Below are positions 11,389-23,421 of a stretch of 64,000 bases of DNA, in pieces. The position numbers and the translations under genes were made by a program. Positions within the stretch are counted from its first letter, which is position 1, and the number at the start of each line of letters is the position of its first letter. The notes under the pieces are model-generated. The model did no database searches and had not been told where the DNA came from. It worked only from the letters and a program-made list of their open reading frames with translations. Source of the DNA: Aselliscus stoliczkanus (taxonomy: Eukaryota > Chordata > Mammalia > Chiroptera > Hipposideridae); contig CM066731.1 in assembly GCA_033961575.1 (NCBI GenBank), positions 134,471,001 through 134,535,000 of the forward strand. The letters run 5' to 3'.

Positions 11389-11540
11389 TAGATTGAAAGC
11401 AGCAACTGGACTTGGAGCTGAGCTTGTGCTCTCCACAACTAAGATTAAAGGACAACAACTTGACTTGGAATTGATGGGTCCTGGAAAATCAAAATGTTCC
11501 CCTTCCCCAATTCTCCAATAAAATCTTAAAAAAAAAAAAG
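11389..11540 (+). mobile_element. Multimeric tRNA-derived SINE, 3' part
   Basis: Continues the SINE split by the mariner: GATTGAAAGCAGCAACTGGA, CTCCACAACTAAGATTAAAG, then CCAATAAAATCTTAAAA with a poly(A) tail. The AATAAA next to a TCTT string is the layout of T+ class SINEs, which carry a poly(A) signal and a Pol III terminator. Confidence 0.88.
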
Positions 11541-12430
11541 TGATAGAAATAAGCAATTGTTTCATTTCCTTACCTAATCTGTAAAGGATATGCTAGTTGT
11601 TTCTGGTGTTGTTACTGCTTTATTACTCAGATTTCTAATCTCATTTTCAAAAATGTTCTTTTGTAAAGGAAAAAACAAGCCTCACAGAACAAATACACCT
11701 ACTATATACATTTTTCATATAGAAAATTTTAAATGCCCTTTAAGTATACTGCAGTAAAATAAGCAAATTAGGAAGGTATGGGCCATTATCTGATTGACAA
11801 TAAAATCGACTTCCTTCCATGAAGAAATGCATAAAACACGAAATAAGGTTGGTCTTCAGGTACAATGTGTGCAGTCTATTAGCAATTTTACTCAAATATG
11901 TTATGTAAGTAAAATGCTAATATTGATTTGTCATTCATATAATACCTAAGAATTCAGATGAATCAATAAGAGCTACAATACCGAATTCATCTGTGCCATG
12001 ATCTATCTAAACAATTTCACTAACCAAACAACTTCTAAATGATCCAATACCAAGAAAATTCAAAACAATCAAGTTATATGATTTATAAGACTGCCATTCT
12101 AATAGCTTCTATGCACTATATATAAATAGAAAAGCCATTTTCTATCAAAAGATTGATTTTTTCAAAATAAAATCAAATACTAACTTTTAAAGATGTTCAT
12201 CCTTTCCAAATTACTTGCAAGATTTAATGCAATTCCCACCAAAACTCCAATTAGATTTCATTTTATTTTTTTAATTTGGATAATCTCTAGTTCTTTAAAT
12301 AAATGTTACTGAAGTGTAACACATGTACATGAAGTACATAAATCCTCAGTAGGTAGCTGACTAAGCTATACCTTGCTTTTCTAAGAATATCATAACTCTT
12401 TTCTCAGCTCCTTTTTAAAGCATGGGCTGT
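11541..12430. other. AT-rich noncoding DNA
   Basis: No gene was seen. The part near 12220-12260 (TTTAATGCAATTCCCACCAA) resembles a common L1 ORF2 stretch and may be an old plus-strand L1 scrap. The rest is unassigned. Confidence 0.45.
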
Positions 12431-12686
12431 TTAGTAGCATTCGGCTTGGTGAAACAATATACTCTCCATGAAATTGGTATGGAAGATTTATTGAATTTTT
12501 CTTTATGAACTCATTTATTGTCAATTTTTATAAATATCTCGTATGTGCTTAGGAAGAATTTTTCTCCCTCGCTTTACTGGGCATAAATTTACATATAAGC
12601 AAAAGCATACCTGCAAGTTTCAAACAGTTTTGATTATTTCTTTCGTAGTATCAAATTCTCAGAGGGATACATTAAAATTCCCACCT
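12431..12686 (-). mobile_element. Old L1 (minus strand), part 1
   Basis: On the minus strand this resembles degraded L1 ORF2 sequence. It appears to continue after the L1a insertion at 21791, so L1a landed in an older, oppositely oriented L1. Boundaries are approximate. Confidence 0.55.
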
Positions 12687-13008
12687 GATCAATCTCTGCG
12701 TCCACCGGGTCCTGCAGAGCGCAGCAAGAGCACCTCGGCGTGCAGGCTCTGAGGCAGAAGCCTGAAACCCGGCAAGCAGGGGAAAAAAGAATAGTCGCGC
12801 GGGGGTGGGGGGGGAAGAGGGGGGTGAAGCGCACGCTGGGCAAAGACGCAGGTCCTGGAGAGAAGGAGCAGGGATCTGAGCCGCTGCAGGGTGCGCGCAG
12901 TCTCCTAAACCCTGGCAGTCCCTCCGGGAGAGCAGCAGGAACTCCTCTGGAGCTTATGAGGCAAAGGCCTTAGCTCAAAACAGTGTTGGGACTGTGTTTT
13001 GTTCTTGT

Positions 13009-13055
13009 TGTTTTGTTTTGTATTGTTTTGTTTGTTTGTTTGTTTGTTTGTTTGT
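13009..13055. repeat. (TTTG)n tract in the L1a 5'UTR
   Basis: About seven TTTG units with a preceding TTTTG-rich part. L1b has a T-run at the same point (24964-25000), so the tract grew by slippage from a homologous T-rich spot. Confidence 0.9.
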
Positions 13056-14091
13056 TTTTCCTCCTCTCTTGGACAGAAAGCAAAAAAAAAACAAAAAAAA
13101 CCCCAACAACTACAGAAATAAAAACCCACCTCAATCCTCCCTCAGAAACCTTGGCGCCCACCAAGGCAGAGTCTTAAACTAACCCCTGAATGGAGCAATA
13201 GGGGCAGACTAGCAAGGTGTTCCTACCCGTAGGGGATCAAGAACTTCCACCCCAGAAGAGGCTGCAGATTGAGACTACCTACTTCGCTCCCACCTTTCCT
13301 ACAAGGCTTGGGAGGCAGGGCAGGTTCAGCTGCTAAGGCACTAACTAACAGATTCCTGGCAGCTGGCTTTTGGAAATGAGGAACTCTCTCATTCTCCACA
13401 GCTGTCAATGGAAAGGGTGCATAAAGACACTCATTAAGCCTGCAGGGTGCACAGCCTACCTTGGGACAGGAGAAAGCAGAAACGGCAGTGACTTTGTAAA
13501 ACCTAACAATCACACATCACAACCACACTCATGTACAGCAAACCTGCAGTGCCAGGATCACGCTAGTCGTCAGGTGGCCATCTTTGTTCCCACAAGATGC
13601 AAAGGAATTTTTGTACAGCAGAGGACAACCTGAAGAAAGCTTGATGGACTTTAGCCACGACCGGCACTGGAGACACAAGAATCATCATAGCCACAGGCCA
13701 ACTTTAGATATAACCAGAGCATTTCTGGGTTTGATATACAAGAGTCACACCCAAAAGGAATTTGCTACAGATGCAAGGGCCCAAAGGGTCCAAGCCTCAT
13801 CAGAGGGGTCAACCCTCACACAGCAGCTCATAAACTGCAGACACTGCTGATCTTCCCAGCTAATCAGTCTGGGACTCAATCCCACCTACTGACAAGGCAA
13901 AAGCAATCAAAGCTAAACTTCCACAGGTGAAGACACACAACACAAGGAACACCTCAGATATGCACGCACAAGAGAATAGGGAGACTGAGTAATTCAAACA
14001 TAAAGGACACACATCATATAAGTTTACCCAGAAAAGACTGAGAGACCTAGGGGATCTGTTATATTGAAGCAAGCACAAAGAGTAAACCAGA

Positions 14092-14965
14092 ATAGGAAGA
14101 CAAAGAAATACAACCCAAATAAAAGAACAGAAGAAACCTCCTGAATCAGTGGAACTAGAGGAAATAGAGGTAAACAACATATCAGAGACAGAGTTCAGAA
14201 CACTGATTATTAGAATGTTCAAAGAAATTAATGAAAATGCAAAGAAGGATAGAGAAATCATGAAAAGCAACAAGCTAGAACTTAAGAATGCAATTACTGA
14301 ATTAAATAGCAAATTCAATGGAATTACTAGCAGATTGGATGAAGCAGAAAACCGAATCAGTGACTTAGAAGACAAGATAGCAGAGATCACCCAAGTGGAA
14401 CAACAAAAAGAAAAAAGAATGAAAAACGTTGAAAATAGTTTAAGAGAGCTGGGAGACAACATCAAATGAAACAACTTGGATCATTGGAATACCAGAAGGA
14501 GAAGACAGGGAGCAAGGGATTGAGAACATATTTGAAGTAATAATGTCTGATAACTTCCCTAACCTGGCAAAGAACATTGATATACAAGCCCAGGAAGTGC
14601 AGAGAGTTCCAACCAAGATGATCCCAAACAGGCCCACACAAAGACACATTATAGTGAAAATGGCAAGGGTTAAGGACAAAGACAGAATCCTGAAAGCAGC
14701 AAGGGAAAGAGAGCAAGTTACTTACAACGACACCCCCATAAGATTATCAGCCGACTTTTCTACAGAAACTTTGCAGTCCAGAAGGGAGTGGCAGGAGGTT
14801 TTCAAAGTAATAAAAAATAAAAGCCTACAACCCAGATTGCTGTATCCAGCAAGGTTATCATTTAAAATTGAAGGAGAGATAAAGAGCTTCCCAGAAAAGA
14901 ACAAGTTACAGGAATTCATTACGACCAAGCCAGCTTTGCAGGAAATGTTAAAAGAGCTTCTTTAA
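14092..14965 (+). pseudogene. L1a ORF1 pseudogene
   Basis: L1 ORF1 encodes an RNA-binding chaperone that trimerises through a coiled coil and coats L1 RNA. Recognisable here are the coiled-coil segment (KFNGITSRLDEAENRISDLE at about 14314-14370), the RRM-like part (RHIIVKMARVKDKDRILKAA) and a C-terminal domain ending at 14965. The start codon position reads ATA at 14092 against ATG in L1b. A stop after 14466 breaks the frame, which resumes at about 14543. Confidence 0.92.
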
Positions 14966-15015
14966 GCATAAGAGAAAAACAACCGAACTGGAAGATTAGG
15001 AACACAAATAACAAA

Positions 15016-17782
15016 ATGACAAGAATTATGCACCTATCAATAATCACATTAAATGTAAATGGATTAAATGCTCCATTCAAAAGACGTAGGGTGGTTGAAT
15101 GGGTAAGAAAGCAAGAACCCGGCATATGCTCAATACAAGAGACACACCTCAGATCAAAAGACACAAACAGGCTGAGAGTAAAGGGATGGAGTAAAGTATT
15201 TCATGCAAATGGAACTGAGAAAAAAAAGCTGGAATAGCGATATCTATTCCAGACAAATATCAGACAAAATGGACTTTAAATTGAAGAATATAATAAAGAA
15301 AAAGAAGGAAACTTCATAATAATAAAGGGATCGACCCAACAAGAGGACATAACCCTAGTAAACATCTATTCACCTAACATAGGAACTCCTAAATATACAA
15401 AACAGATATTGTCAGACATAAAGACAGAGATCAACATTAACACGATCATAGTAGAGGACTTCAACACCCCGCTGTCACCAATGGACAGATCCTCCTATGG
15501 ACTGATCCTCCAGACAGAAAATCAATGCAGAAACAGTGACCTTAAATGACACATTAGACCAGCTGTATTTAACAGACATTTTCAGAGCATTTCACCCCAA
15601 AGCTACAGAATATATAGATATACCACATGTTAGGCCACAAAACAAGTCTCAATAAATTTAAGAAGATTGAAATCATTTCAAGTGTCTTCTCTGAGCACAA
15701 TGCTATGAAACTAGAAATCAATTATAAGAAAAAACCCAGAAAGCTGTCAGACAAATGGAGACTAAATAACATGCTACTAAATAGTGAGTGGGTCACAAAG
15801 GAGATCAATGAGGAAATCAAAAGATACCTCGAGACAAACGAAAATGAAAACACCACGACTCAAAATCTCTGGGATGCAGTGAAAGCCGTCCTAAGAGGGA
15901 AGTTGATAGCAGTACAGGCCTACGTAAAGAAGGAAGAAAAATCTCAAATCAACAGGTTATCCTTACACCTCAGGGAACTGGAAAAAGAACAGCAAAAGAA
16001 GCCCAAGGGGAGTACAAGAAAGAAGATAATAAAGACCAGAGCGGAAATAAACGATATAGAGTGCAGAAAAACAATACAATGACACCAAGAGCTGGTTTTC
16101 TGAGAAGAAAAACAAAATTAACAAACCTCTATCCAGGCTCATCAAAAAAAAAGAGAGAGGACTCAAATTAGTAAAATCAGGAATGAAAGAGGGGAAATCA
16201 TACAAATACAAAAAATTCTACAGAAATTACTATGACTGACTGTATGCCAACAAATTTGACAATCTGGAAGAAATGAATAATTTTCTAGAAACATACAACC
16301 TTACAAAGCTAACTCAAGAAGAAACGGAAAATCTGAATAGCCTGATTACTACCAACCAAACTGAATTAGTCATTGACAAGCTCCCAACAAACAAAAGCCC
16401 TGGACCAGACAGCTTCACAAGTGAATTTTATCAAAAATTTAAAAAGGAACTATCACCTATTCTTCTCAAACTATTCCAAAAAATCCAGAAGGAGGGTAGG
16501 CTCCCAAACTCTTTTTATGAAGCCACCCTGATTCCAAAACCAGATAAAGACAGCACAAAAAAAGGAAAACTACAGGCCAATATCCCTGATGAATATACAT
16601 GCAAAAATTCCCAATAAAATATTAGCAAACAGAATTCAGCAATATATTAAGAAGATCATACATCATGATCAAGTGGATTTCATCCCTAGTATGCAAGGCT
16701 GGTTCAACATCCATAAATCAATTAATGTGATACACCACATCAACAAAATGAAGAATAAAAATCACATGGTCATTTCAATAGATGCAGAAAAAGCATTTGA
16801 CAAAATCCAACAGCCATTTATGTTAAAAACCCTTAGCAAAGCAGGAATACAGGGATCACATCTCAACATAATAAAGGCCATATATGATAAACCTACAGCT
16901 AACATCATACTCAATGAGGAAAAGCTAAAACCATTCCCCTTATGATCAGGAACAAGACAAGGCTGTCCACTTTCTCCTCTTTTATTCAACATGAAGTTCT
17001 AGCCACAGCAATCAGACAAGAAAAAGAAATAAAAGGCATCCAAATTGGCAAGGAAGATGTACAATTGTCATTATATGCAGATGACATGATACAGTATATA
17101 GAGAGCCCCAAGGACTCCATCAAAAAACTATTGGAGCTGATAGATTCAGTCAGGTAGCAGGATACAAAATCAATGTTCAGAAATCAGTTGCATTTGTATA
17201 TACGAATAATAAACTAACAGAAGGAGAAATTAAGAAAACTGTCCCATTTACAATTGCTTCAAGAATTATAAAATGCCTAGGAATAAATTTAACCAAAGAA
17301 GTAAAAGATCTATACTCAGAAAATTATAAGACACTGAAGAAAGGAATAAAAGAAGATACAAATAAATGGAAACAACTACCATGCTCATGGATAGGAAGAA
17401 TTAATATAGTTAAAATGTCCATACTGCCTAAAGCAATATATAGATTCAATTCAATTCCTATCAAACTACCAAGGGCATTTTACACAGAAATAGAAAATAT
17501 AATCCTAAAATTTATATGGAACCATAAAAGACCATGAATAGCCTCGGCAATTCTGAGAAATAAGAACAAAGTCAGGGGTATCATGCTACCAGACATCAAA
17601 ACATACTACAAGGCTACTGTAATCAAAACAGTATGGTATTGGCATAAAAACAGGCACATAGATCAGTGGAACAGAACAGAGAGCCCAGAAATAAATCCAG
17701 GCATATATGGACAGTTAATCTGTGACAATGGAAGAAAGAATTTATATTGGAGTAAAGATAGTCTATTTAATAAATGGTGCTG
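15016..17782 (+). pseudogene. L1a ORF2 pseudogene, first part
   Basis: ORF2 supplies the endonuclease and reverse transcriptase for target-primed reverse transcription. The N-terminal endonuclease start (MTRIMHLSIITLNVNGLNAP) lies 50 bp after the ORF1 stop. Readable RT parts follow: [20 protein letters not shown] at about 16372-16430 and the catalytic LSLYADDM at about 17065-17090. Numerous frameshifts and stops are present. The frame is cut at 17782 by a SINE and L1c and resumes at 20243. Confidence 0.92.
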
Positions 17783-17879
17783 CTGGGCCGGCTGAGTGGC
17801 GTGGTGGTTAAGTGTTGGCTTGGGAAGCCAGCGGCCCCGGTTCGGGTCCCACATATGAGGGCCAGTGACACTGCCCTCA

Positions 17880-17904
<25 letters not shown>
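17783..17904 (+). mobile_element. Short tRNA SINE (type A) inside L1a ORF2
   Basis: Starts GCTGGGCCGGCTGAGTGGCG, ends GTGACACTGCCCTC plus an AAATAAATAAAT tail. The TSD AATAAATGGTGCTG lies at 17769-17782 and 17905-17918. Confidence 0.95.
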
Positions 17905-17910
<6 letters not shown>

Positions 17911-18058
17911 TGGTGCTGGGAGTGGCTGATTGGGACAGGCTGAGACTGGGAGTTTTCCTGGGAGTGTTGGGCCATGAGCTGTGTGCCTGGGTGATCCAGC
18001 CAGGGCTCTCCTGGAGAAATATCTAATACATCAAAGCCATCCCAGAGCGACTGCCTGA

Positions 18059-18930
18059 ATGGGGAAACAAAAAAACACGTCACAAGTAAAAGATCAGAAG
18101 AAACCTCTAGAAATGGAAACAAATGAAACAGAGGGATCCAACCTTTCAAAGACAGAGTTTAGAACACTGATGATAAGAATGTTTAACAAACTTAGTGAGG
18201 ACATAAGGAAGGATAGAGAAAACATAAAAAACAACGAGTTAGAACTAAAGAATACAATAACTGAAATGAAGAACACACTCGAAGGAATCACCAGTAGAGT
18301 AGATGAAGCAGAGGAGCGGATCAGCGATCTGGAAGACAAAATAGCAGAAATCACCCAGTTGGCACAACAAAAAGACCAAAGAATAAAAAACAATGAAAAT
18401 AGTTTAAGAGCCCTATGGGACAAGGTCAAGCACAACAACCTCGGCTCATAGGATTACCAGAAGGAGAAGAGAAGAAGCAAGGGGTCGAGAATGTATTTGA
18501 AAAAATAATGACTGAAAACTTCCCTACCCTGGTGAAGGAAATCAACATACAAGCCCAGGAAGTGCAGAGGGTTCCAAACAAGCTGAACCCAAATAGGTCC
18601 ACACCAAGACACATCATAGTTAAAATGGCAAATGTTAAAGACAGAGACAGAATCCTAAAAGCAGCAAAAGAAAGACAGCAGGTTACATACAAAGGAACTC
18701 CTATTAGACTAATAGCTGACTTGTCTATAGAAACTCTGCAGACCAGAAGGGAGTGGCAGGAGATATTCAAAGTGACACAAAATAAAGGCCTACAACCAAG
18801 ATTGCTGTACCCAGCGCAGCTGTCACTTAAAATTGAAGAAGAAATAAAGAGCTTCTCAGAAAAGAATAACCTTAAGGAATTCATTACCACCAAGCCAGCA
18901 TTGCAAGAAATGTCAAAAGGGCTTTTTTAA
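18059..18930 (+). pseudogene. L1c ORF1, nearly intact (one frameshift)
   Basis: Starts ATGGGGAAACAAAAAAACAC at 18059 and stops at 18930, about 290 codons, a usual L1 ORF1 length. It has a coiled coil (MKNTLEGITSRVDEAEERIS), an RRM-like region (RHIIVKMANVKDRDRILKAA) and a C-terminal domain ending KGLF. A single frameshift near 18430-18450 splits it into two open segments (18059-18451 and 18415-18930). It is the best preserved ORF1 of the three large L1s. Confidence 0.92.
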
Positions 18931-18986
18931 ACAAAAGAAAGGGGTAAACAAGCCAACCCGGGAAGACCAGGAATACAAATAACAAA

Positions 18987-19577
18987 ATGGCAATACATAT
19001 GCACCTATCAATAATCACTTTAAATGTGAATGGGCTAAATGCTCCAATCAAAAGACAGAGTGGCTGAGTGGATAAGAAAATAGGACACATGTATATGCTG
19101 TTTACAGATGGAATAAGATATTTCATGCAAATGGAAATGAGAAAAAAAGAAAGCTGGAGTACCAATACTTATTTTGGACAAAATAGACTTTAAAATGACT
19201 ACAATAAAAGACAAAGAAGGGCACCATAACCCTAGTAAACATCTATGCACCCAACATAGGAACTCCTAATTACATATAACAGATTTTGACAGACATAAAG
19301 ACAGAGATCAACAGTAACACTATCATAGTACGGGACTTCAACACCCCATTGTCACCAATGGACAGACTCTTTAGACAGAAAATCAACACAGAAAGAGAGG
19401 ACTTACATGACACTTAAGACCAGCTGGACTTCGTTGATATTTTTAGAGCATTTAACCCTGAAAAAACAGAATACACATTCTTTTCAAGTACACATGGGAC
19501 ATTTTCCAAGATAGACCACGTTAGGCCACAAAACAAGTCTCAGTAAATTTAAGAAGACTGAAGTCATATCAAGCAGA
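18987..19577 (+). pseudogene. L1c ORF2 remnant (endonuclease part only)
   Basis: The start ATGGCAATACATATGCACC and LSIITLNVNGLNAP mark the L1 endonuclease N-terminus. The frame is broken several times. It ends after the segment equivalent to L1b 28240, with the whole reverse transcriptase and Cys-rich parts absent. Confidence 0.88.
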
Positions 19578-20242
19578 TATAAAGGAAAAACTGATGGTTG
19601 CTGGCTAGGAGGGAGTGAGGATGAGGGAGAGGGGGAAGGTTTTGGACAGCGTAGGTGACTACAATGTTGCTGCAGGGATATGGGGGCAGTTCTGGGAATG
19701 TAATTGATAATGTTGTGAAGAGACTATTATGTTAAGTTAAATAAGTCAGTCGGAGAAAGACAAGTACCATATGATATCACTTATATGTGAAATCTGAAAA
19801 ACTGAATGAATGAGCAAAGTAAACAGACTCATAGATATAGAGGAAAAACTGAGGGTTGCTGGTATTAGACAGCATAAATAGACAACAACAATATTGCCAC
19901 AGGGATATGAAACACAGTTCGGGGAATATAATAATGTAAAAATTTTGGATGGAGTAGAGTCTTGATCACTGCACTATACACCTGAAGCTGATGTTGTATA
20001 ATATTGTATGCCAACTGTAACTGAATATATAGTCACGGGATGTGGAGTATACTGTGGAAGGGAATTAAAGGAATTGTAATAGATATATATGATATGGAGG
20101 GGGGAGGGGGGTGGCAAACTGGAGGAGGGGGTTGTCACTTTGGGGGGTAAACAGTACAACTGTTGCATTGTGTTATACACCTGAAACTAATAAAAAGAAG
20201 TTGAAAAAAAATAAAAAAATAAAAACATAAATGATGCTGGGA

Positions 20243-21264
20243 AAATTGGACTGACACATGCAAAAAAAAATGAAACTGGACCACCTCCTTATGCCATATA
20301 CAAGAATAAATTCAAAATGGATTAAAGACTTAAATGTAAGACCTGAAACCATAAAACTCCTAAAAGAAAATATAGGGAGTACATTTGCAGACAATAACTT
20401 GAGCAATATTTTTACTGATACATCCCCATGGGCAAGGGAAGTAAAAGAAAAAATGAACATATGGGATTATATCAACCTTAAAAGTTTTTTCACAACAAAG
20501 AAAACCAGCAATAAAACAAAAAGGAAACCTACTGAATGGGAGAATATATTTGTCAACGATATATCTGATAAGGGGTTAATATCCAAAATTTATAAAACAC
20601 TCATGCGACTCAACACCAAAAAAAAACAAACAACCCAATTAAAAAATGGGCAGAGGAAATGAAGAGGCATTTCTCTAAAGAGGACATACAGATGGCCAAC
20701 AGGCATATGAAAAAATGTTCAACCTCTCTGGTCATTAGGGAAATGCAAATAAAAACCTCAATGAGAAACCACCTTAACCCGGTCAGAATGGCTATCATCA
20801 ATAAATCAACACACAACAAGTGCTGGAGGGTCTGTGGGGAAAAGCGGACCCTGCTGCACTGTGGGTGGGATTGCAGATTGGTGCAGCCACTATGGAAGTC
20901 AGTATGGAGGTATCTCGAAAAACTGGAAATGGAACTACCTTTTGACCCAGGAATTCCACTCCTAGGTATTCATCCTGAAAAACCCAAGACACTAATTAGA
21001 AAAAAATATATGCACCCCTATGTTCATTGCAGCGCTGTTTATAATAGCCATGACTTGGAAACAATCAAAATGCCCATCGGTAGATGACTGGATTAAGAAA
21101 CTGTGGTACATTTACACAATGGAATATTACAGCTATAAAGAAGAAAGAAATTGTACCATTTGCAACGATATGGATGGACCTAGAGAACATTATGCTAAGT
21201 GAAATAAGTCAGAGAAAGACAAATACCATATGATCTCACTTATATGTGGAATCTACAGAACTGA
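20243..21264 (+). pseudogene. L1a ORF2 pseudogene, last part
   Basis: Continues the frame from upstream of L1c: thumb and C-terminal region, with [20 protein letters not shown] and the Cys-rich end ([18 protein letters not shown]). It is broken by frameshifts around 20640 and 20980. The 3'UTR follows to 21777. Confidence 0.9.
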
Positions 21265-21655
21265 ATAAACGAGCAATGTAAACAGAAATAATTTTAGGGA
21301 CACAAAGGAAAAACTAATGAGGGCTAAATAGGACGGGGGTGGGCATGAGGGAGAAGGGGAAGGGACGAGGCAACATAAACTGATAACTACAATACTACTG
21401 CAGAGATAGAAGAGACAATTTAGGGAATATAATCAATAATGTTGGAAATATTTTTTTAGGGGACAAGATGGACTCATGTCTTGTCAGGGAGACCACTTCA
21501 TCGACAGTAGTGGCCTGACTACTATACTGTATATCTGAAGCTGCCGCTGATTAATATTAAATGTTGACTATAATTTAACACATATATAGTCATGGGATGT
21601 GGAATATAGTGTGGGGATGGAGTCAATGGAATTGTAATAGATATGTATGATATCA

Positions 21656-21685
21656 GGGGGTGGGGGCACAGGAAGGGGGAGGGTG
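21656..21685 (+). repeat. G-rich tract of the L1a 3'UTR
   Basis: Several G-runs of three to five bases (GGGGGTGGGGGCACAGGAAG and on) at the same position as G-runs in the 3'UTRs of L1b and L1c. Such runs can form G-quadruplexes. Confidence 0.8.
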
Positions 21686-21790
21686 AGTGACTTTGTAAGG
21701 GGTGAAAAAGATAACTATTGCATAGTTTGTACATCTGTAACTATTAATAATAATAAAAATAATACTAATTTTAAAAAAAATTTCCCACCT

Positions 21791-22520
21791 ACACTTGCTA
21801 TTGGTTTACTTACTTCTGTAGTTCTGTCAGTTTTTGCTTTATTTATGCTAAGGATATACTGTTGGCTACAAATATGTTCACAACTATGTTAAATCTCTGT
21901 ATCCTGTATGATGTTTTGGCCATGAATTCTATTTTGTCTGAAATTAAATTTACAACCCCTATATTCTTTTTTTTTTTTTTTTTTTTTTAAAGATTTTATT
22001 GGGGAATTGGCGGAGGGGAACAGCGTTGGGGAACCGGGGAAGGGGAACAGACAAGTTGCTGTCCTTTTGTTCTTCAGTTTAGTTGCGGAGGATGTTGCTT
22101 CACTGTTGGTATCGTCATTGCGCTCTTCCCGGATGAGGCAGACCGGTCGCCGGCCTCCGGATGTCGCTCACCGCAGCTATTGGCAGCTCACGCTTGGCTG
22201 CCAGCCGCTCACGCTGGCTGCGGGCCACTCACTGTAGCCTATGGCAGCCCACTGCAGCAGGGGCTGCAGCCCACACCATCACCGGGGCTCGCACAGCCCA
22301 GCTCCAGGTGGAGCCGCCGCCAGCTGTAGAGGGCAGTGTCACTGGCCCTCATGTGGGATCCGAACCGGGGCCGCTGGCATCCCAAAACCAGCGCTTAACC
22401 AATGTGCCACTCGGCCGGCCCAACCCCTATATTCTTGATTCATATCAGCTTGGTTATTTTATTTCCAACCTTGGTTTATAATTTTGTAGTCACTATATTT
22501 AGAAACCTTTGAACAACCAA
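21791..22520 (-). mobile_element. Old L1 (minus strand), part 2, with SINE insertion
   Basis: Degraded minus-strand L1-like sequence (GTTCTGTCAGTTTTTGCTTT, ATTCTATTTTGTCTGAAATT) continuing from 12686 after L1a, and itself split by the long SINE at 21969-22420. Confidence 0.6.
21969..22420 (-). mobile_element. Long composite tRNA SINE (type B) with 16-bp TSD
   Basis: Minus-strand element of 452 bp with a T-run (its poly(A) tail) at 21969-21989, a body rich in GCTGCAGTGGGCTGCCATAG-like sequence, and the tRNA-like head ending GGCCGGCC at 22419. The perfect TSD CAACCCCTATATTCTT lies at 21953-21968 and 22421-22436. One of the best-preserved copies of this family. Confidence 0.95.
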
Positions 22521-22907
22521 CCTGAGATTCTCTTCTTGTTCTTAGTGAGGCCCAGGTCTGAGCAAAGAACACTGAGATAAAAAGTGGGAAGCTCCTATAA
22601 AGTCTTACATTTTGTGCACTTTCCCATAGATTAGTCATTTAGCATGAAGATTTAATTTTTCCCTCCTACACTGTAATATTTTTTAATTACCCAAACTCCT
22701 CTAGGAACATTATTAAGAATAAACGTATAACATAGCAAAGAAATTAGGGTAGCAGACTGCTAGGATATATGTATTCATGAATTTTCAGTAACTAGCACCA
22801 AGTAAAATGAGGCTCCATCAGGAGATTTGGATATAGGAAGCAGTATGTCACCATAGGAAAACTAAAAAGTAGATAAGTCCAGAAGGACAAAATAAAAATC
22901 AAAAATA
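22521..22907. other. Noncoding spacer
   Basis: No gene or recognisable repeat was seen. Confidence 0.5.
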
Positions 22908-23370
22908 GGGCCGGCCAAGTGGAGCGTTGGTTAAGAGCTGGCTTGGGACGCTGGTGGCCATGGTTCAGATCCAACATATGAGGGCCAGTGACACTGCCCT
23001 CTACAGCTAAGATGGTGACCTGGAGCTGAGCTTCATGAGTCCCGGTGACAGTGTAGGCTGCAGCACCTGCTGCAGTGGGCTGCCATAGGCTACAGTGAGT
23101 GGCCGGCAGCCAGAGTGAGCCACTGGCAGCCAGTGTGAGGTGCCAAGAGCTGCCGTGAGAGGCTGTCCAGAGGCTTGCAACCAATCGGCCTCACCCAGGA
23201 AGAGCGCAATGATCATACTAACATGGGTCAGTGAAGCAACATCCTCCACAACTACTCTGAAGAACAAAAGGACAGCAACTTGCCTGTTCCCCTTCCCTGG
23301 TTCCCCAACGCTGTTCCCCTCCCCCAATTCCCCAATAAAATCTTTACAAAAAAATAAAAATAAATAAAAG
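22908..23370 (+). mobile_element. Long composite tRNA SINE (type B)
   Basis: Head GGGCCGGCCAAGTGGAGCG, GGGCCAGTGACACTGCCCTC, the long body, then CCAATAAAATCTTTAC and an A-rich tail. It carries an extra CCCCAACGCTGTTCCCCTCC copy near its end. The poly(A) signal plus TCTTT fits the T+ SINE class. Confidence 0.9.
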
Positions 23371-23421
23371 GCAAAAATAAAAACTCAACAGTCTGGTATA
23401 GTCCATTTGGATATAATTCTT

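Larger units (their letters stand above)
17922..20226 (+). mobile_element. LINE-1 'L1c', internally deleted (ORF1 kept, most of ORF2 lost)
   Basis: A 2.3-kb element with a short 5'UTR unlike that of L1a or L1b, a complete-length ORF1, and only the endonuclease-side start of ORF2 (to about 19577). It then jumps straight into the 3'UTR, part of which appears twice (from about 19578 and again from about 19838). It ends with a G-rich tract and poly(A). The TSD ATAAATGGTGCTGGGA (17906-17921) and ATAAATGATGCTGGGA (20227-20242) shows it moved as a unit. The deletion therefore either preceded insertion or occurred later inside it. Confidence 0.9.
12687..21777 (+). mobile_element. LINE-1 'L1a', 5'-truncated in the 5'UTR, nested insertions
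   Basis: Starts in GC-rich 5'UTR monomer sequence (GATCAATCTCTGCGTCCACC, matching 24118 in L1b), then 5'UTR, ORF1, ORF2 and a 3'UTR with a G-rich tract and an A-rich end. Flanking repeats AAATTCCCACCT (12675-12686) and AAATTTCCCACCT (21778-21790) are its TSD. A SINE (17783-17904) and L1c (17922-20226) interrupt ORF2. Compared with L1b it lacks the T-rich segment 25560-26230, at a junction near 13674. Confidence 0.93.

Noticed and set aside
12983..13182. Hydrophobic Phe/Val/Cys-rich small frames
   Set aside because: They come from TTTG and poly-T slippage in the L1a 5'UTR.
13860..14474. 204-codon minus-strand frame
   Set aside because: It is the antisense shadow of L1 ORF1, and similar frames appear opposite ORF1 in L1b and L1c.
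18426..18893. 155-codon minus-strand frame
   Set aside because: Antisense shadow of the L1c ORF1 RRM and C-terminal part.
19565..19600. A clean splice junction explaining the L1c ORF2 deletion
   Set aside because: The borders in L1a and L1b do not give a matching GT donor and AG acceptor, so simple deletion is equally likely.
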